Source: Aquimarina sp. BL5 (GTDB lineage Bacteria; Bacteroidota; Bacteroidia; Flavobacteriales; Flavobacteriaceae). Taken from it: a DNA stretch of 64,000 bases. The first letter of the stretch is position 1; every line of letters begins with the position of its first letter. The stretch spans positions 372,001 to 436,000 of the forward strand of contig NZ_CP031963.1 in assembly GCF_003443675.1 (NCBI RefSeq), in the 5' to 3' direction. A program made the position numbers and the translations under genes. Below, piece after piece: positions 44,193 to 54,033 of this stretch. The notes under the pieces were generated by a model that made no database searches, had not been told where the DNA came from, and saw only the letters and a list, made by a program, of their open reading frames with translations.

Positions 44193-44585
44193 ATGTATCA
44201 CTTAATTCACACAATTATGCTTAGTATGTTTTTATGCTGCGCAACTACATTTAGTCAAAACCAAAACCTTATGAAAAACAAACCGTACGCAATCGAAGTT
44301 GTATTATTCGAAGCAAATCCTAATTATTCCAAAGAAGAAGTAAAAACTGCCTTAATTTCTTTAAACAATATCATAAAATTATATGATGGATTCATAGATA
44401 GAACTACCGCATGCAATGAACAAGGTAACTATATAGATCTATTATATTGGACAGACATAGAAGCTGCTAAAAAAGCAGGGGAGGATATCATGAAAAATCC
44501 AGAGGCTGTTGCAATTTTCGAAGTTATTAAACCTGAGAGTATGCAAATGTATCATCTGGATGTTTTTAATCAGTTCGAAGAATAG
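44193..44585 (+). CDS. Secreted ABM-like dimeric alpha/beta-barrel protein
   Basis: 130 residues. An N-terminal hydrophobic segment (MLSMFLCCATTFSQNQ) is likely a signal peptide, cleaved after Ser-Gln or lipidated at one of the Cys. The mature 95 residues match an antibiotic-biosynthesis-monooxygenase-like fold: AIEVVLFEANPNYSKEEV, a helix, DGFIDRTTACNEQGNYIDLL and AIFEVIKPESMQMYHLDVF. Such domains bind haem or small aromatics, or act as simple dimeric scaffolds. The start at 44193 may be late or early by ten residues (an ATG at 44217 lies inside the signal segment). Function is unassigned; the next gene begins 24 bp later, so the two may be co-transcribed. Confidence 0.72.
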   Translation: MYHLIHTIMLSMFLCCATTFSQNQNLMKNKPYAIEVVLFEANPNYSKEEVKTALISLNNIIKLYDGFIDRTTACNEQGNYIDLLYWTDIEAAKKAGEDIMKNPEAVAIFEVIKPESMQMYHLDVFNQFEE

Positions 44586-44608
44586 TTATATATTTAAAAT
44601 TCATTAGC

Positions 44609-45451
44609 ATGTTATTAGACTTAAAACCAACTACACAATATCAAGATAAAATGATTCCAGATCATATTTTAAACCGAAAAGGAGCAAGGAGTTTTAAAGA
44701 TCTTAATCCAGAGGTTGTCGATTATTTAAATAATGGTCTTATCCAAACAGCCAATTTAATGGAGTGGCTAGCAGTAGATCAATTAAAATTGTTAAAAAAA
44801 GTATTAGATGAATTGAATAAATCAGATTGGTATGATAATTTTTATGAGGCTGTTTCTAATCAAAAAAAGCCTAGTGCCAATAGTAACACAAAAGTAATAG
44901 GAATGACTTTTGCTCAACTTACTTATGATACTGATATTATTGATTATTTAGCGAATCACACATCTGATGTCCCCAGGTGCTGGGCTGCTCAATATTACGC
45001 AGCTATAGATATGTCTATCACAGAAAGACTGCATACCATCAAACCGTATGCAGCTGATTCTCATTTCGGGGTTAGAGAAGTTGCTATTTTTTCTGCTAAG
45101 GAATATATCATTCAGGATCTGGATCAAGCTATTATGATATTATCTAACTGGACAAAAGATACTAATGAAAATATTAGACGATATGCAGTAGAAGCGACAA
45201 GGCCTATCGGTGTTTGGACTAAAAAGATAGATATACTAAAAGAATTTCCAGAAAGGGCGATAGACATTCTAGAACCCTTAAAATCAGATACCTCTAAATA
45301 TGTGAAAGATGCTGTTGGTAATTGGTTAAATGATGCCAGTAAAACCAGACCCGACTGGGTTATAAAAGTTTGCGAAAAGTGGAAAACAAATTCTACGACT
45401 AAAGATACAGCTTATATCATTAAGAAGGCATTGCGTACAATCAACAAGTAG
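44609..45451 (+). CDS. AlkC-like DNA alkylation repair protein (HEAT-like repeats)
   Basis: 280 residues, all-helical. From about residue 100 it shows short HEAT-like pairs with the AlkC/AlkD motif pattern: CWAAQYYAAIDMSITERLHT, REVAIFSAKEYI, NIRRYAVEATRPIGVWTKKI, KYVKDAVGNWLNDASKTRPD. The phrase ATRPIGVWTKKI corresponds to the AlkC signature around the DNA-binding and catalytic groove. AlkC/AlkD excise cationic alkylated bases (3-methyladenine, 7-methylguanine) without flipping them. Position after a small secreted protein has no obvious link. Family match is by repeat pattern and this motif; glycosylase activity is inferred. Confidence 0.82.
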   Translation: MLLDLKPTTQYQDKMIPDHILNRKGARSFKDLNPEVVDYLNNGLIQTANLMEWLAVDQLKLLKKVLDELNKSDWYDNFYEAVSNQKKPSANSNTKVIGMTFAQLTYDTDIIDYLANHTSDVPRCWAAQYYAAIDMSITERLHTIKPYAADSHFGVREVAIFSAKEYIIQDLDQAIMILSNWTKDTNENIRRYAVEATRPIGVWTKKIDILKEFPERAIDILEPLKSDTSKYVKDAVGNWLNDASKTRPDWVIKVCEKWKTNSTTKDTAYIIKKALRTINK

Positions 45452-45668
45452 TTTTCGTTTATTAACAATCTCATAGTATTTCTCATTTTGTCTAAAAATT
45501 ATCAAATCAGAAAACATTTTATCAAATAATTATTAAATAATCATTAATTCTTGTTCTTTTTAAAATTTTTATAAGGAAATATTTTCAAGTTTTTTATAGA
45601 TTTAAACTCCTTTTAAGAGATATTAACAATTTTTTTATCTCTTAAATTTTGGCACTAAAGAATAAGTT

Positions 45669-47075
45669 ATGAAAGTACTTCACACGAGTTTAGAATGTTA
45701 TCCTTTAGCAAAAGTTGGAGGTCTCGGTGATGTAGTAGGTTCACTACCTAAATATTTAACTGATTTAGATTGCATTACTGAGGTTGTTATGCCATTTTTT
45801 GATAATGAAAAAATCAATCATCTTTCATTCGAAGAGGTGTATAGTGGTGCTCTAGATTTAGGCAAGAATACATTCGATTTTAGTATTAAAAAAGTATTGT
45901 CTAAAGACTTTGGATTTCAGATATATTTGGTGCATCAAAAGGAGTTACTGTATAGACCTAATGTTTATAGCTACGAAGATGACACAGAACGGTTTTTAGG
46001 TTTTCAATTAGCTGTTTTGAATTGGTTATTAGATACTGAAATAAAACCTGATATTATTCATTGTCATGATCATCATACGGGATTAATCCCTTTTTTAGTA
46101 TCACAAGTTAATAAATATAACAGTTTAATTGATATACCTACGGTACTTACAATTCATAATGCGCAATATCAAGGTCAGTTTTCATATGATAAATTAGATT
46201 ATATACCACAATTTGACCTGCATAATATTGGTTTGTTGGATTGGGATCATTGTATTAATTCATTGGCTACTGGTATTAAATGCGCGTGGAAAGTTACGAC
46301 AGTTTCACCAACTTATATGGATGAGTTGCAACACCAAGCTAATGGTTTAGAAGGACTTTTGTCTCATGAGAAAGCTAAATGTGTTGGCATTTTAAATGGA
46401 ATAGATCAGGATATCTGGGATCCTAAAACAGATCCAATGATCGTACATAACTATGGGGCAAAAAATATAATTTCTGGGCGAAAAGCTAATAAGGAATGGT
46501 TATGTAAGGAGTTTAATTTCGATGTAGATAAACCGTTATTTGCTTTTATTGGTCGTTTGGTATATGAAAAAGGAGCAGACTTACTGCCAGATATCATTTC
46601 TGAAGCATTAGAACGTCTGGATGTTAATATCTTAATTTTAGGATCTGGGGATTCTACTGTAGAATCGCGTTTAGAGGAATTAAAGGAATATTTCCCTGGC
46701 TCTTATAATACATATATCGGATATGATGAAAAATTATCACATATTATATATGCGGGAGCTGATTTTCTACTAATGCCTTCGCGAGTAGAACCTTGCGGAC
46801 TTAATCAAATGTATGCTTTACGATATGGATTAATACCTATAGTCAGAAGTATTGGTGGTTTAAAGGATACCGTTATAGATATAGGGGATAATGGTTTCGG
46901 AATTTGTCATAACCACGTAAGTATACAGGATGTCTATTATTCAATTAAAAGGGGAGTTGAATTTTATGAAGACCAAAAATATTATAGGAAAACACAAAAA
47001 GAGATTTTAAAAATTGATCATTCTTGGAATAATTCAGCAGCGCAATATATCGAATTATACAAATCTTTAAAATAA
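45669..47075 (+). CDS. glgA: Glycogen synthase
   Basis: 468 residues, a GT5-family glucosyltransferase of bacterial length. The ADP-glucose site KVGGLGDVVGSLPKYL is at residues 16-31, HCHDHHTGLIP near 137-147, FIGRLVYEKGADLLPDI near 292-308, and the C-terminal catalytic region PSRVEPCGLNQMYALRYGLIP near 376-396. It adds glucose from ADP-glucose to the non-reducing ends of alpha-1,4-glucan. Five bases separate its stop from glgC, so the two are one transcript. The 217-bp upstream region is AT-rich with no confident promoter box. Confidence 0.95.
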   Translation: MKVLHTSLECYPLAKVGGLGDVVGSLPKYLTDLDCITEVVMPFFDNEKINHLSFEEVYSGALDLGKNTFDFSIKKVLSKDFGFQIYLVHQKELLYRPNVYSYEDDTERFLGFQLAVLNWLLDTEIKPDIIHCHDHHTGLIPFLVSQVNKYNSLIDIPTVLTIHNAQYQGQFSYDKLDYIPQFDLHNIGLLDWDHCINSLATGIKCAWKVTTVSPTYMDELQHQANGLEGLLSHEKAKCVGILNGIDQDIWDPKTDPMIVHNYGAKNIISGRKANKEWLCKEFNFDVDKPLFAFIGRLVYEKGADLLPDIISEALERLDVNILILGSGDSTVESRLEELKEYFPGSYNTYIGYDEKLSHIIYAGADFLLMPSRVEPCGLNQMYALRYGLIPIVRSIGGLKDTVIDIGDNGFGICHNHVSIQDVYYSIKRGVEFYEDQKYYRKTQKEILKIDHSWNNSAAQYIELYKSLK

Positions 47076-47080
47076 TAAAT

Positions 47081-48355
47081 ATGATTAACAAAAAAGTTCT
47101 TGCAATTATTCTCGGAGGAGGACAAGGAACCAGATTATCCCCACTGACAGAAAGTCGATCAAAACCCGCGGTTTCAATTGCAGGAAAATACAGATTAGTA
47201 GATATACCTATTACTAATTGTATACATTCTGATATCAAGAGAATGTTTGTGCTTACACAATTTAATTCTGCCTCTTTAAATAGTCATATAAAGAACACCT
47301 ATATCTTCAGTTCTTTTAGTGATGCTTTTGTAGACGTTTTAGCCGCAGAACAAACTCCTGACAATAAAACTTGGTTTCAGGGAACTGCTGATGCCGTAAG
47401 ACAATCGATGCATCACTTTCTTAATCATGATTTCGAATATGCTTTGATTTTATCTGGAGATCAACTGTATCAAATGGATTTTAACGAGATGATCGATGCG
47501 CATATCGAAAAAGAAGCTGATATATCTATTGCTACTTTACCAGTAAATCCAAAAGACGCAACTCAATTTGGGATTCTTAAAACCGACGACGATAGTTTTA
47601 TTACTTCCTTTACAGAAAAACCAAGTCTTGACAAACTTCCAGGTTGGGAATCTGAAGTAAGTGAAGAAATGAAGAGTGAAAATCGACACTATCTTGCTTC
47701 TATGGGGATTTATATTTTTAGTAGACAGTTATTAGTAGATATTTTATCGGATCCTAAGAGAATAGATTTTGGTAAAGAAATTATTCCTGAATCAATAGGT
47801 AATAAAAAAGTATTGGCCTACCAGTACGAAGGATACTGGACGGATATTGGTAACATTTCTTCATTCTTTGAGGCAAATATAGAGTTAGCAAATGATGTTC
47901 CTAAGTTTGATTTATTTGACAATTCACGACGAATTTTAACTAGACCAAGAATATTACCTCCTTCAAAAATCTCGGGGACTTGTTTAGATAAATCCATGAT
48001 TGCAGAGGGTTGTTTAATTCAAGCAAAGGAAATTAACGAATCTGTCATTGGAATACGATCCAGAATAGGCAAGGATACAAATATTAAAAAATCCTACATG
48101 ATAGGTAGTAATAGGTATCAAGATATAGATGAATTAGAAAGGGATGCTAAAGAAAACAGACCTTTTATTGGTGTAGGAGAACGATGTAACATCAAAAATA
48201 CTATTATTGACAAAAATTGTAGAATAGGTAATGATGTAATTATTAATGGAGGAGAACACCTAGCTGATAAAAATGAAGATGAGTATGTAATAAAAGACGG
48301 TATTGTTGTAATCAAAAAAGGAGCTATTATTCCCGATGGTTTTAGAATAGAATAA
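47081..48355 (+). CDS. glgC: Glucose-1-phosphate adenylyltransferase
   Basis: 424 residues. The nucleotidyltransferase domain begins ILGGGQGTRLSPLTESRSKP with the ATP-binding and activator Arg/Lys pattern, and has FQGTADAVRQSMHH and YEGYWTDIGNISSFFEANI; the C-terminal left-handed beta-helix starts about residue 280 (SKISGTCLDKSMIAEGCLI, ITDKNCRIG-type hexads). It makes ADP-glucose from glucose-1-phosphate and ATP, the committed step of glycogen synthesis, and is normally controlled by sugar phosphates. Second gene of the glgAC unit, 129 bp before glgB. Confidence 0.95.
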   Translation: MINKKVLAIILGGGQGTRLSPLTESRSKPAVSIAGKYRLVDIPITNCIHSDIKRMFVLTQFNSASLNSHIKNTYIFSSFSDAFVDVLAAEQTPDNKTWFQGTADAVRQSMHHFLNHDFEYALILSGDQLYQMDFNEMIDAHIEKEADISIATLPVNPKDATQFGILKTDDDSFITSFTEKPSLDKLPGWESEVSEEMKSENRHYLASMGIYIFSRQLLVDILSDPKRIDFGKEIIPESIGNKKVLAYQYEGYWTDIGNISSFFEANIELANDVPKFDLFDNSRRILTRPRILPPSKISGTCLDKSMIAEGCLIQAKEINESVIGIRSRIGKDTNIKKSYMIGSNRYQDIDELERDAKENRPFIGVGERCNIKNTIIDKNCRIGNDVIINGGEHLADKNEDEYVIKDGIVVIKKGAIIPDGFRIE

Positions 48356-48484
48356 AATTTTTAATAATTATTGTAGACCCTTTTCAATTTAAAATTTTAA
48401 GAGAGCCATATAATAATTAAGAAACTAAAAATGATTGTTTCCTATTTTTGGAAGTAGTTAATTATTAATGGCGAACCAAAAAAT

Positions 48485-50395
48485 ATGGGTGAAGTAATAG
48501 TACATAGTTTATTTTCTGATTTTGATATCAGTCTTTTTAAATCCGGAAAACACTATAGGTTGTATGAAAAAATGGGATCTCATATCATTTCTGTTGATGG
48601 AGTAAAAGGAACTTATTTTGCTGTTTGGGCTCCTTCTGCTAAATCAGTCTCTGTTATTGGAGATTTTAATTTTTGGACAGACGGAGAACATCAATTAAAT
48701 GTTCGCTGGGATGCATCTGGTATATGGGAAGGTTTTATTCCAGAAGTAGGAAAAGGTAGTACCTATAAATATAAGATTCACTCTCATAATAATGATATTA
48801 AAACCGAAAAAGCAGATCCTTACGCTCGTAGATGTGAACATCCGCCAAAAACAGCTTCTGTAGTTTGGGAAGATTCTTATGACTGGAAGGATGCTAAATG
48901 GATGAAAAAAAGAAAGAAGAATAATGCTATTGATGCTCCTTTTTCTGTTTACGAAGTTCATTTAGGATCTTGGAAAAGAAAAATAGAAGAAAATAGATCA
49001 CTTTCTTATATCGAATTAGCAGATGAATTAGTGTCTTATGTGAAAGAGATGAACTTTACACACGTAGAATTGATGCCAGTAATGGAATATCCGTATGATC
49101 CTTCTTGGGGATATCAGCTTACTGGTTATTTTGCACCTACTTCGCGTTTTGGTTATCCAGAAGAGTTTAAGGTATTAGTTGATAAATTACATCAAAATGA
49201 TATAGGAATACTATTGGATTGGGTACCATCTCATTTTCCTGAAGATGTTCATGGATTAGGCTTTTTTGATGGATCTTGTTTATATGAACATCCCGATAAG
49301 AAAAAAGGATATCATCCAGACTGGAAAAGTCTGATATTTAATTATGGTCGAAATGAAGTAAAAAGCTTCTTGATTAGTAACGCAATTTTTTGGTTAGACC
49401 AGTATCATGCCGATGGTTTACGAGTTGATGCGGTTGCTTCTATGTTATTCTTAGACTATTCCAGAGAAGAAGGAGAATGGGAGCCAAACATCTATGGAGG
49501 AAGAGAAAATTTGGATGCTATTGATTTTATGAAGGAATTAAATAAAGAAGTCTATAGAAGTTTCCCAGATGTACAGACCATAGCAGAAGAATCTACTTCA
49601 TTCCCTATGGTTTCTAAACCAACTTTTCTTGGTGGTCTTGGCTTTGGTATGAAATGGATGATGGGGTGGATGCATGACACTTTACAATATTTTACAAAAG
49701 AACCTATTTATAGAAAGCATCATCAGAATGACTTAACCTTTAGTATGACATATGCTTTTACAGAAAACTTTATGCTTCCATTATCGCATGATGAAGTGGT
49801 GTATGGTAAAAAAAGCATTATTGGTAGAATGCCAGGTGATGAGTGGCAACAGTTTGCTAATCTAAGATTGATGTACAGTTATATGTTTACACATCCAGGT
49901 ACCAATCTATTGTTTATGGGAGCAGAATTTGGACAACGAGAAGAATGGAATTTCCAGAGTAGTTTAGACTGGCACTTATTAAAATATGATTATCACTCCG
50001 GAATCAAAAATCTAATTATAGATCTTAATACATTATATAAAAGCTACCCCGCATTATACGAGAAACAGTTTGATGCAGATGGTTTTGAATGGATTAGTTA
50101 TGATGATCATGAAAATTCTGTAGTAGCATATATCCGAAAAGGGAATAAAGAGGAAGATTGTTTAGTGGTAGCCTGCAATTTCACACCAGTTCCTAGAACT
50201 AATTATCGAATTGGATTACCTTCTAAGGGGAGACTAGTGCAACTTTTTAATAGTAACGATAAAAACTATGGAGGAACCGGAGATTTTAGGGATGATCAAA
50301 TCACAATAGAAAAAATGGATTGGCATTATAGAAAGTATGCATCAGAGATTAATATACCTCCATTAGGAGCTGTTGTTTTTAAAATTGATAAATAA
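48485..50395 (+). CDS. glgB: 1,4-alpha-glucan branching enzyme
   Basis: 636 residues, GH13. It has the short N-terminal region of the type lacking the first module of E. coli GlgB (728 residues): after about 40 residues it enters the CBM48 (TYFAVWAPSAKSVSVIGDFN). Catalytic residues: the nucleophile Asp315 in LRVDAVASML, the acid/base Glu368 in TIAEESTSFP, and the transition-state Asp in LPLSHDEVVYGK. YGGRENLDAIDF and the C-terminal all-beta domain follow as expected. It cuts alpha-1,4 chains and rejoins them as alpha-1,6 branches. An exact TATTTTTG box stands at 48443..48450, so it may have its own promoter. A GH31 gene follows. Confidence 0.95.
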   Translation: MGEVIVHSLFSDFDISLFKSGKHYRLYEKMGSHIISVDGVKGTYFAVWAPSAKSVSVIGDFNFWTDGEHQLNVRWDASGIWEGFIPEVGKGSTYKYKIHSHNNDIKTEKADPYARRCEHPPKTASVVWEDSYDWKDAKWMKKRKKNNAIDAPFSVYEVHLGSWKRKIEENRSLSYIELADELVSYVKEMNFTHVELMPVMEYPYDPSWGYQLTGYFAPTSRFGYPEEFKVLVDKLHQNDIGILLDWVPSHFPEDVHGLGFFDGSCLYEHPDKKKGYHPDWKSLIFNYGRNEVKSFLISNAIFWLDQYHADGLRVDAVASMLFLDYSREEGEWEPNIYGGRENLDAIDFMKELNKEVYRSFPDVQTIAEESTSFPMVSKPTFLGGLGFGMKWMMGWMHDTLQYFTKEPIYRKHHQNDLTFSMTYAFTENFMLPLSHDEVVYGKKSIIGRMPGDEWQQFANLRLMYSYMFTHPGTNLLFMGAEFGQREEWNFQSSLDWHLLKYDYHSGIKNLIIDLNTLYKSYPALYEKQFDADGFEWISYDDHENSVVAYIRKGNKEEDCLVVACNFTPVPRTNYRIGLPSKGRLVQLFNSNDKNYGGTGDFRDDQITIEKMDWHYRKYASEINIPPLGAVVFKIDK

Positions 50396-50593
50396 AGATC
50401 TAAAGATTAAAATCAATATGTGTTTGAATAATATTTCCAAACTTTTATTATGACATATTAAACAATTGTTAATAGAATTTAGTTTCAAACGTTTTCGTTA
50501 ACTTTTATTAATAAATACTGATTAAAAGAGTTTAATTATTGAGATAGATATTGTTTTTTTACATTACTAAGAAGCAAAAGAAACCAACCAGCT

Positions 50594-52999
50594 ATGATTA
50601 CTAATACTGAGTTAGAAGTAAAAGGGAATTTGTTTCCCGGAAAAATCATCTCCTTTTCACAGAACGTAGATAAGATTAATTTCACCACAGAAAATGGAGT
50701 TATTCTTCAAGTTACTATTATAAGAGGAAGTGTTGTTCGTTTTAGATATGCCACTGATAATAATTTTGAGAAAGATTTTTCTTATGCTATTAGTGAAAAA
50801 GGAGTAAGAGGATATAGTGAATTGGAGGTTAAGGAGCTGGAAAATGAGTATGAGATTACCACCAAAAGAATAAAAATCTTTATTGCTAAGGCAAATATCC
50901 ATGTTACTATAAAAGACAAAGAAGGAAACATTATCTGTAAAGATGATTGGGGTTTTCATTGGGAACAAAGCTACGAGTATGGTGGTAACATTGTGAAAAT
51001 GAGTAAATCTGCTCCACAGGGAGAATGTTATTACGGTTTAGGAGATAAACCAATGCACCTTAACCTAAAAGGAAAACGAATTGAGAATTGGGCTACGGAC
51101 CAATATGCATTCGGTAAAGATCAGGATCCATTATATAAGAGTGTTCCTTTTTATATTGGAATGTATGAAGAAAGAGCCTATGGAATCTTCTTTGACAATT
51201 CCTTTAAAACATACTTCGATTTTTGTAATGAACGTCGCAACGTTACTAGTTTTTGGGCACACGGAGGAGAAATGAATTATTATTTCTTTTATGGTCCGAA
51301 TATGGAAGATGTGATAACAAGATATACAGATCTTACAGGTAAACCAGAACTACCTCCATTATGGGCATTAGGATATCATCAATGTAAATGGAGTTACTAT
51401 CCAGAGAGTAAAGTAAAAGAAGTCACTACAAAGTTTAGAGATTTAAAAATACCTTGTGATGCGATATATCTGGATATTGACTATATGGAAGGATTCAGGT
51501 GTTTTACATGGAATAAAGAATATTTTCCAGACCCCAAACGTATGGTCCAGGAATTAGCAGAAGATGGCTATAAAACGATAGTTATTATAGATCCGGGAAT
51601 TAAAATTGACGATGATTATTGGGTGTATCAAGAAGCTATGGAAAAAGATTATTTCTGTAAGCGGGCAGATGGACCATATATGAGAGGAAAAGTATGGCCA
51701 GGAGAATGTTTCTTTCCTGATTTCACCAATCCCGAAGTTAGAGAGTGGTGGGCCGGATTATTTAAGGAACTTATCGACGAAATAGGAGTCAAAGGAGTTT
51801 GGAATGATATGAATGAACCTGCAGTAATGGAAGTTCCAGGAAAAACATTCCCTGATGATGTTCGTCATAATTATGATGGTAACCCTTGTAGTCACAGAAA
51901 AGCACATAATATCTATGGCACTCAGATGGCGAGAGCTACTTATGAAGGAATCAAAAGATTCGGATACCCTAAAAGGCCATTTGTTATTACTAGATCAGCA
52001 TATTCTGGTGCGCAACGATATACTTCCTCGTGGACAGGAGATAACGTGGCGACTTGGGAGCATCTTTGGATTGCTAATATCCAGGCACAGCGAATGAGTA
52101 TGAGTGGAATGTCATTTACAGGTAGTGATATTGGTGGATTTGCTGAACACCCTACGGGAGAATTATACGCTAGGTGGATACAGTTAGGAGTATTTCATCC
52201 TTTTTGTCGTACGCATTCCTCTGGTGATCATGGGAATCAGGAACCTTGGACATTTGGCGAAGAAGTTATAGATGTTACCAGGAAATATGTAGAATTACGA
52301 TATCAGTTACTTCCATATTTATATACGATGTTTTGGGAGTATGCAGAAGAAGGAATACCAATGCTTAAATCATTAGTTCTATATGATCAGCTAGATCCTC
52401 AAACACATTATAGAACAGATGAATTTGTGTTTGGTAACCAGATATTAGTATGCCCAGTACAAGAACCTAATGCTAAAGGTAGAAGATTGTATATTCCTAG
52501 AGGGAACTGGTATAATTACTGGACTCGTGAATATGTAAAAGGTGGTATGGAACAATGGGTAGATGCTGAGCTAGATACAATTCCGCTATTCGTGAAAGAA
52601 GGTGCTATTATACCTAAATATCCAATCCAGCAATATGTAGGAGAGAAAAAGATTGAAGAGCTTAAATTAGAAGTATACTATAAATTAGGAAATAAAGAAG
52701 TGTCCAAAGTATATGAAGATGCACAAGATGGCTATGATTATACTAAAGGTAGATATAGTCTAAGAAGTTTTGCTTTTACTGGAAAAGAAAATGAACTTAT
52801 CATTCAGCAACATAAGAATGGGACCTATATTACTGAGTACGATACTATGAAGATTGAATTTATCGGATTACCTTTTGATATTGATGAAATTGAAATCGAT
52901 AATGTGGTTGTATCTCTAAAAGATTTAAAATTTAATAAAAAAGAGAATACAGTTGTCGTTCCAAAAAACTTTGCTGAATTACATATTATAGCCAAATAA
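50594..52999 (+). CDS. GH31-family alpha-glucosidase
   Basis: 801 residues, no signal peptide, so probably cytoplasmic. An N-terminal beta-sandwich (about 1-230) is followed by the GH31 barrel: YLDIDYMEGFRCFTWNKEYF, the nucleophile Asp405 in GVWNDMNEPAVMEVP, the acid/base Asp in SWTGDNVATWEHL, and GSDIGGFAEHPTGELY. Two C-terminal beta domains close the protein. The specificity pattern (WNDMNEP, TGSDIGGF) is that of alpha-1,4-glucosidases. Placed after glgB in the same direction, it may trim maltooligosaccharides during glycogen turnover; glgP and glgX are not in the window. Confidence 0.92.
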   Translation: MITNTELEVKGNLFPGKIISFSQNVDKINFTTENGVILQVTIIRGSVVRFRYATDNNFEKDFSYAISEKGVRGYSELEVKELENEYEITTKRIKIFIAKANIHVTIKDKEGNIICKDDWGFHWEQSYEYGGNIVKMSKSAPQGECYYGLGDKPMHLNLKGKRIENWATDQYAFGKDQDPLYKSVPFYIGMYEERAYGIFFDNSFKTYFDFCNERRNVTSFWAHGGEMNYYFFYGPNMEDVITRYTDLTGKPELPPLWALGYHQCKWSYYPESKVKEVTTKFRDLKIPCDAIYLDIDYMEGFRCFTWNKEYFPDPKRMVQELAEDGYKTIVIIDPGIKIDDDYWVYQEAMEKDYFCKRADGPYMRGKVWPGECFFPDFTNPEVREWWAGLFKELIDEIGVKGVWNDMNEPAVMEVPGKTFPDDVRHNYDGNPCSHRKAHNIYGTQMARATYEGIKRFGYPKRPFVITRSAYSGAQRYTSSWTGDNVATWEHLWIANIQAQRMSMSGMSFTGSDIGGFAEHPTGELYARWIQLGVFHPFCRTHSSGDHGNQEPWTFGEEVIDVTRKYVELRYQLLPYLYTMFWEYAEEGIPMLKSLVLYDQLDPQTHYRTDEFVFGNQILVCPVQEPNAKGRRLYIPRGNWYNYWTREYVKGGMEQWVDAELDTIPLFVKEGAIIPKYPIQQYVGEKKIEELKLEVYYKLGNKEVSKVYEDAQDGYDYTKGRYSLRSFAFTGKENELIIQQHKNGTYITEYDTMKIEFIGLPFDIDEIEIDNVVVSLKDLKFNKKENTVVVPKNFAELHIIAK

Positions 53000-53125
53000 G
53001 AACAACTTATCGATAATTATTGCCTTATATAGATCTTACTGTATAAATTGATGATCTTTTATTAAAAAGGGTGTGTTGAATTTTGTAATTTTAACTTACG
53101 AAATTAATATCTATTCATAAATATC

Positions 53126-53947
53126 ATGAAAAAGAAAAAAATAATAGTTGCTCTAGGATCGATTTTACTTTTCCTATCCTGTGCACCGAATCCGTTTACT
53201 GGTAAGAAAACATTAGCATTAGTGCCTAATTCTCAGATCTTTCCAATGGCTTTTGCTCAATACAATCAGGTACTAGAGGAAAGTAAAGTGGTGAAAGGTA
53301 CATCTGATGCTGAAATGATTAAAAGAGTAGGTAAAAGATTATCTGTTGCTGCAGAAAGGTGGCTAAATGCTAATGGATTTCCTGGATATCTAAAAGATTA
53401 TAAATGGGAATATAATCTTATTGATGATAAAGTAGTAAATGCTTGGGCAATGCCAGGAGGAAAAATTGCTTTTTACACAGGTATCTTACCAATCGCTAAA
53501 ACTGAAACTGGTATTGCTGCTATCATGGGGCATGAGATAGTTCATGCTATCGCAAATCATGGACAGCAACGTATGAGTGCAGCTCAGATCCAACAAGTGG
53601 CTGGAGTTGCTACTGCGGTAGCTGTTAGTGGCCAAAATGAGCAAACACAACAATTAGTTGGGCAAGCTTTTGGATTAGGAAGCCAATTTGGGGTTATGTT
53701 ACCATTTAGCAGAAGTCACGAGACTGAAGCTGATAAAATTGGATTGACACTAATGGCTATAGCTGGATATAATCCAGATGAAGCTGCTGAATTATGGAAA
53801 CGTATGAAAGCAAACAGTGGAGGACAGGCACCACCTGAGTTTATGAGTACACACCCATCGAATGATACGCGTATTGCGAATCTAACCGCTTGGGCTCCCG
53901 CAGCAAAAGAAGAAGCAAAGAAATTTGGTGTTACTAGCTTTAAATAA
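53126..53947 (+). CDS. M48-family metallopeptidase lipoprotein (LoiP/BepA-like)
   Basis: 273 residues. A lipoprotein signal ends FLSCAPNPFTGKKTL (the Ala-Pro after the Cys is common in M48 lipoproteins). The zinc site is HEIVHAIANHGQQR at about residues 139-152 (HExxH), with the third ligand Glu in SHETEADKIGLTLMAIAGYN around 200. Short C-terminal region with APPEFMSTHPSNDTRIANL, the typical end motif. Family members degrade misfolded outer-membrane proteins in the periplasm. Single gene with its own start region (129 bp) and a terminator after it. Confidence 0.92.
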   Translation: MKKKKIIVALGSILLFLSCAPNPFTGKKTLALVPNSQIFPMAFAQYNQVLEESKVVKGTSDAEMIKRVGKRLSVAAERWLNANGFPGYLKDYKWEYNLIDDKVVNAWAMPGGKIAFYTGILPIAKTETGIAAIMGHEIVHAIANHGQQRMSAAQIQQVAGVATAVAVSGQNEQTQQLVGQAFGLGSQFGVMLPFSRSHETEADKIGLTLMAIAGYNPDEAAELWKRMKANSGGQAPPEFMSTHPSNDTRIANLTAWAPAAKEEAKKFGVTSFK

Positions 53948-53988
53948 TTGTAAATTTTCAATTCTTTAAAAGATTATACCTATTTTAG

Positions 53989-54022
53989 AAGCTGTTCTGG
54001 AACAATCCAGAACAGCTTTTTT
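53989..54022 (+). terminator. Intrinsic terminator after the M48 gene
   Basis: AAGCTGTTCTGG at 53989..54000 pairs perfectly with CCAGAACAGCTT at 54007..54018, six-base loop, followed by six T. Confidence 0.9.
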
Positions 54023-54033
54023 AATTCTATAAC

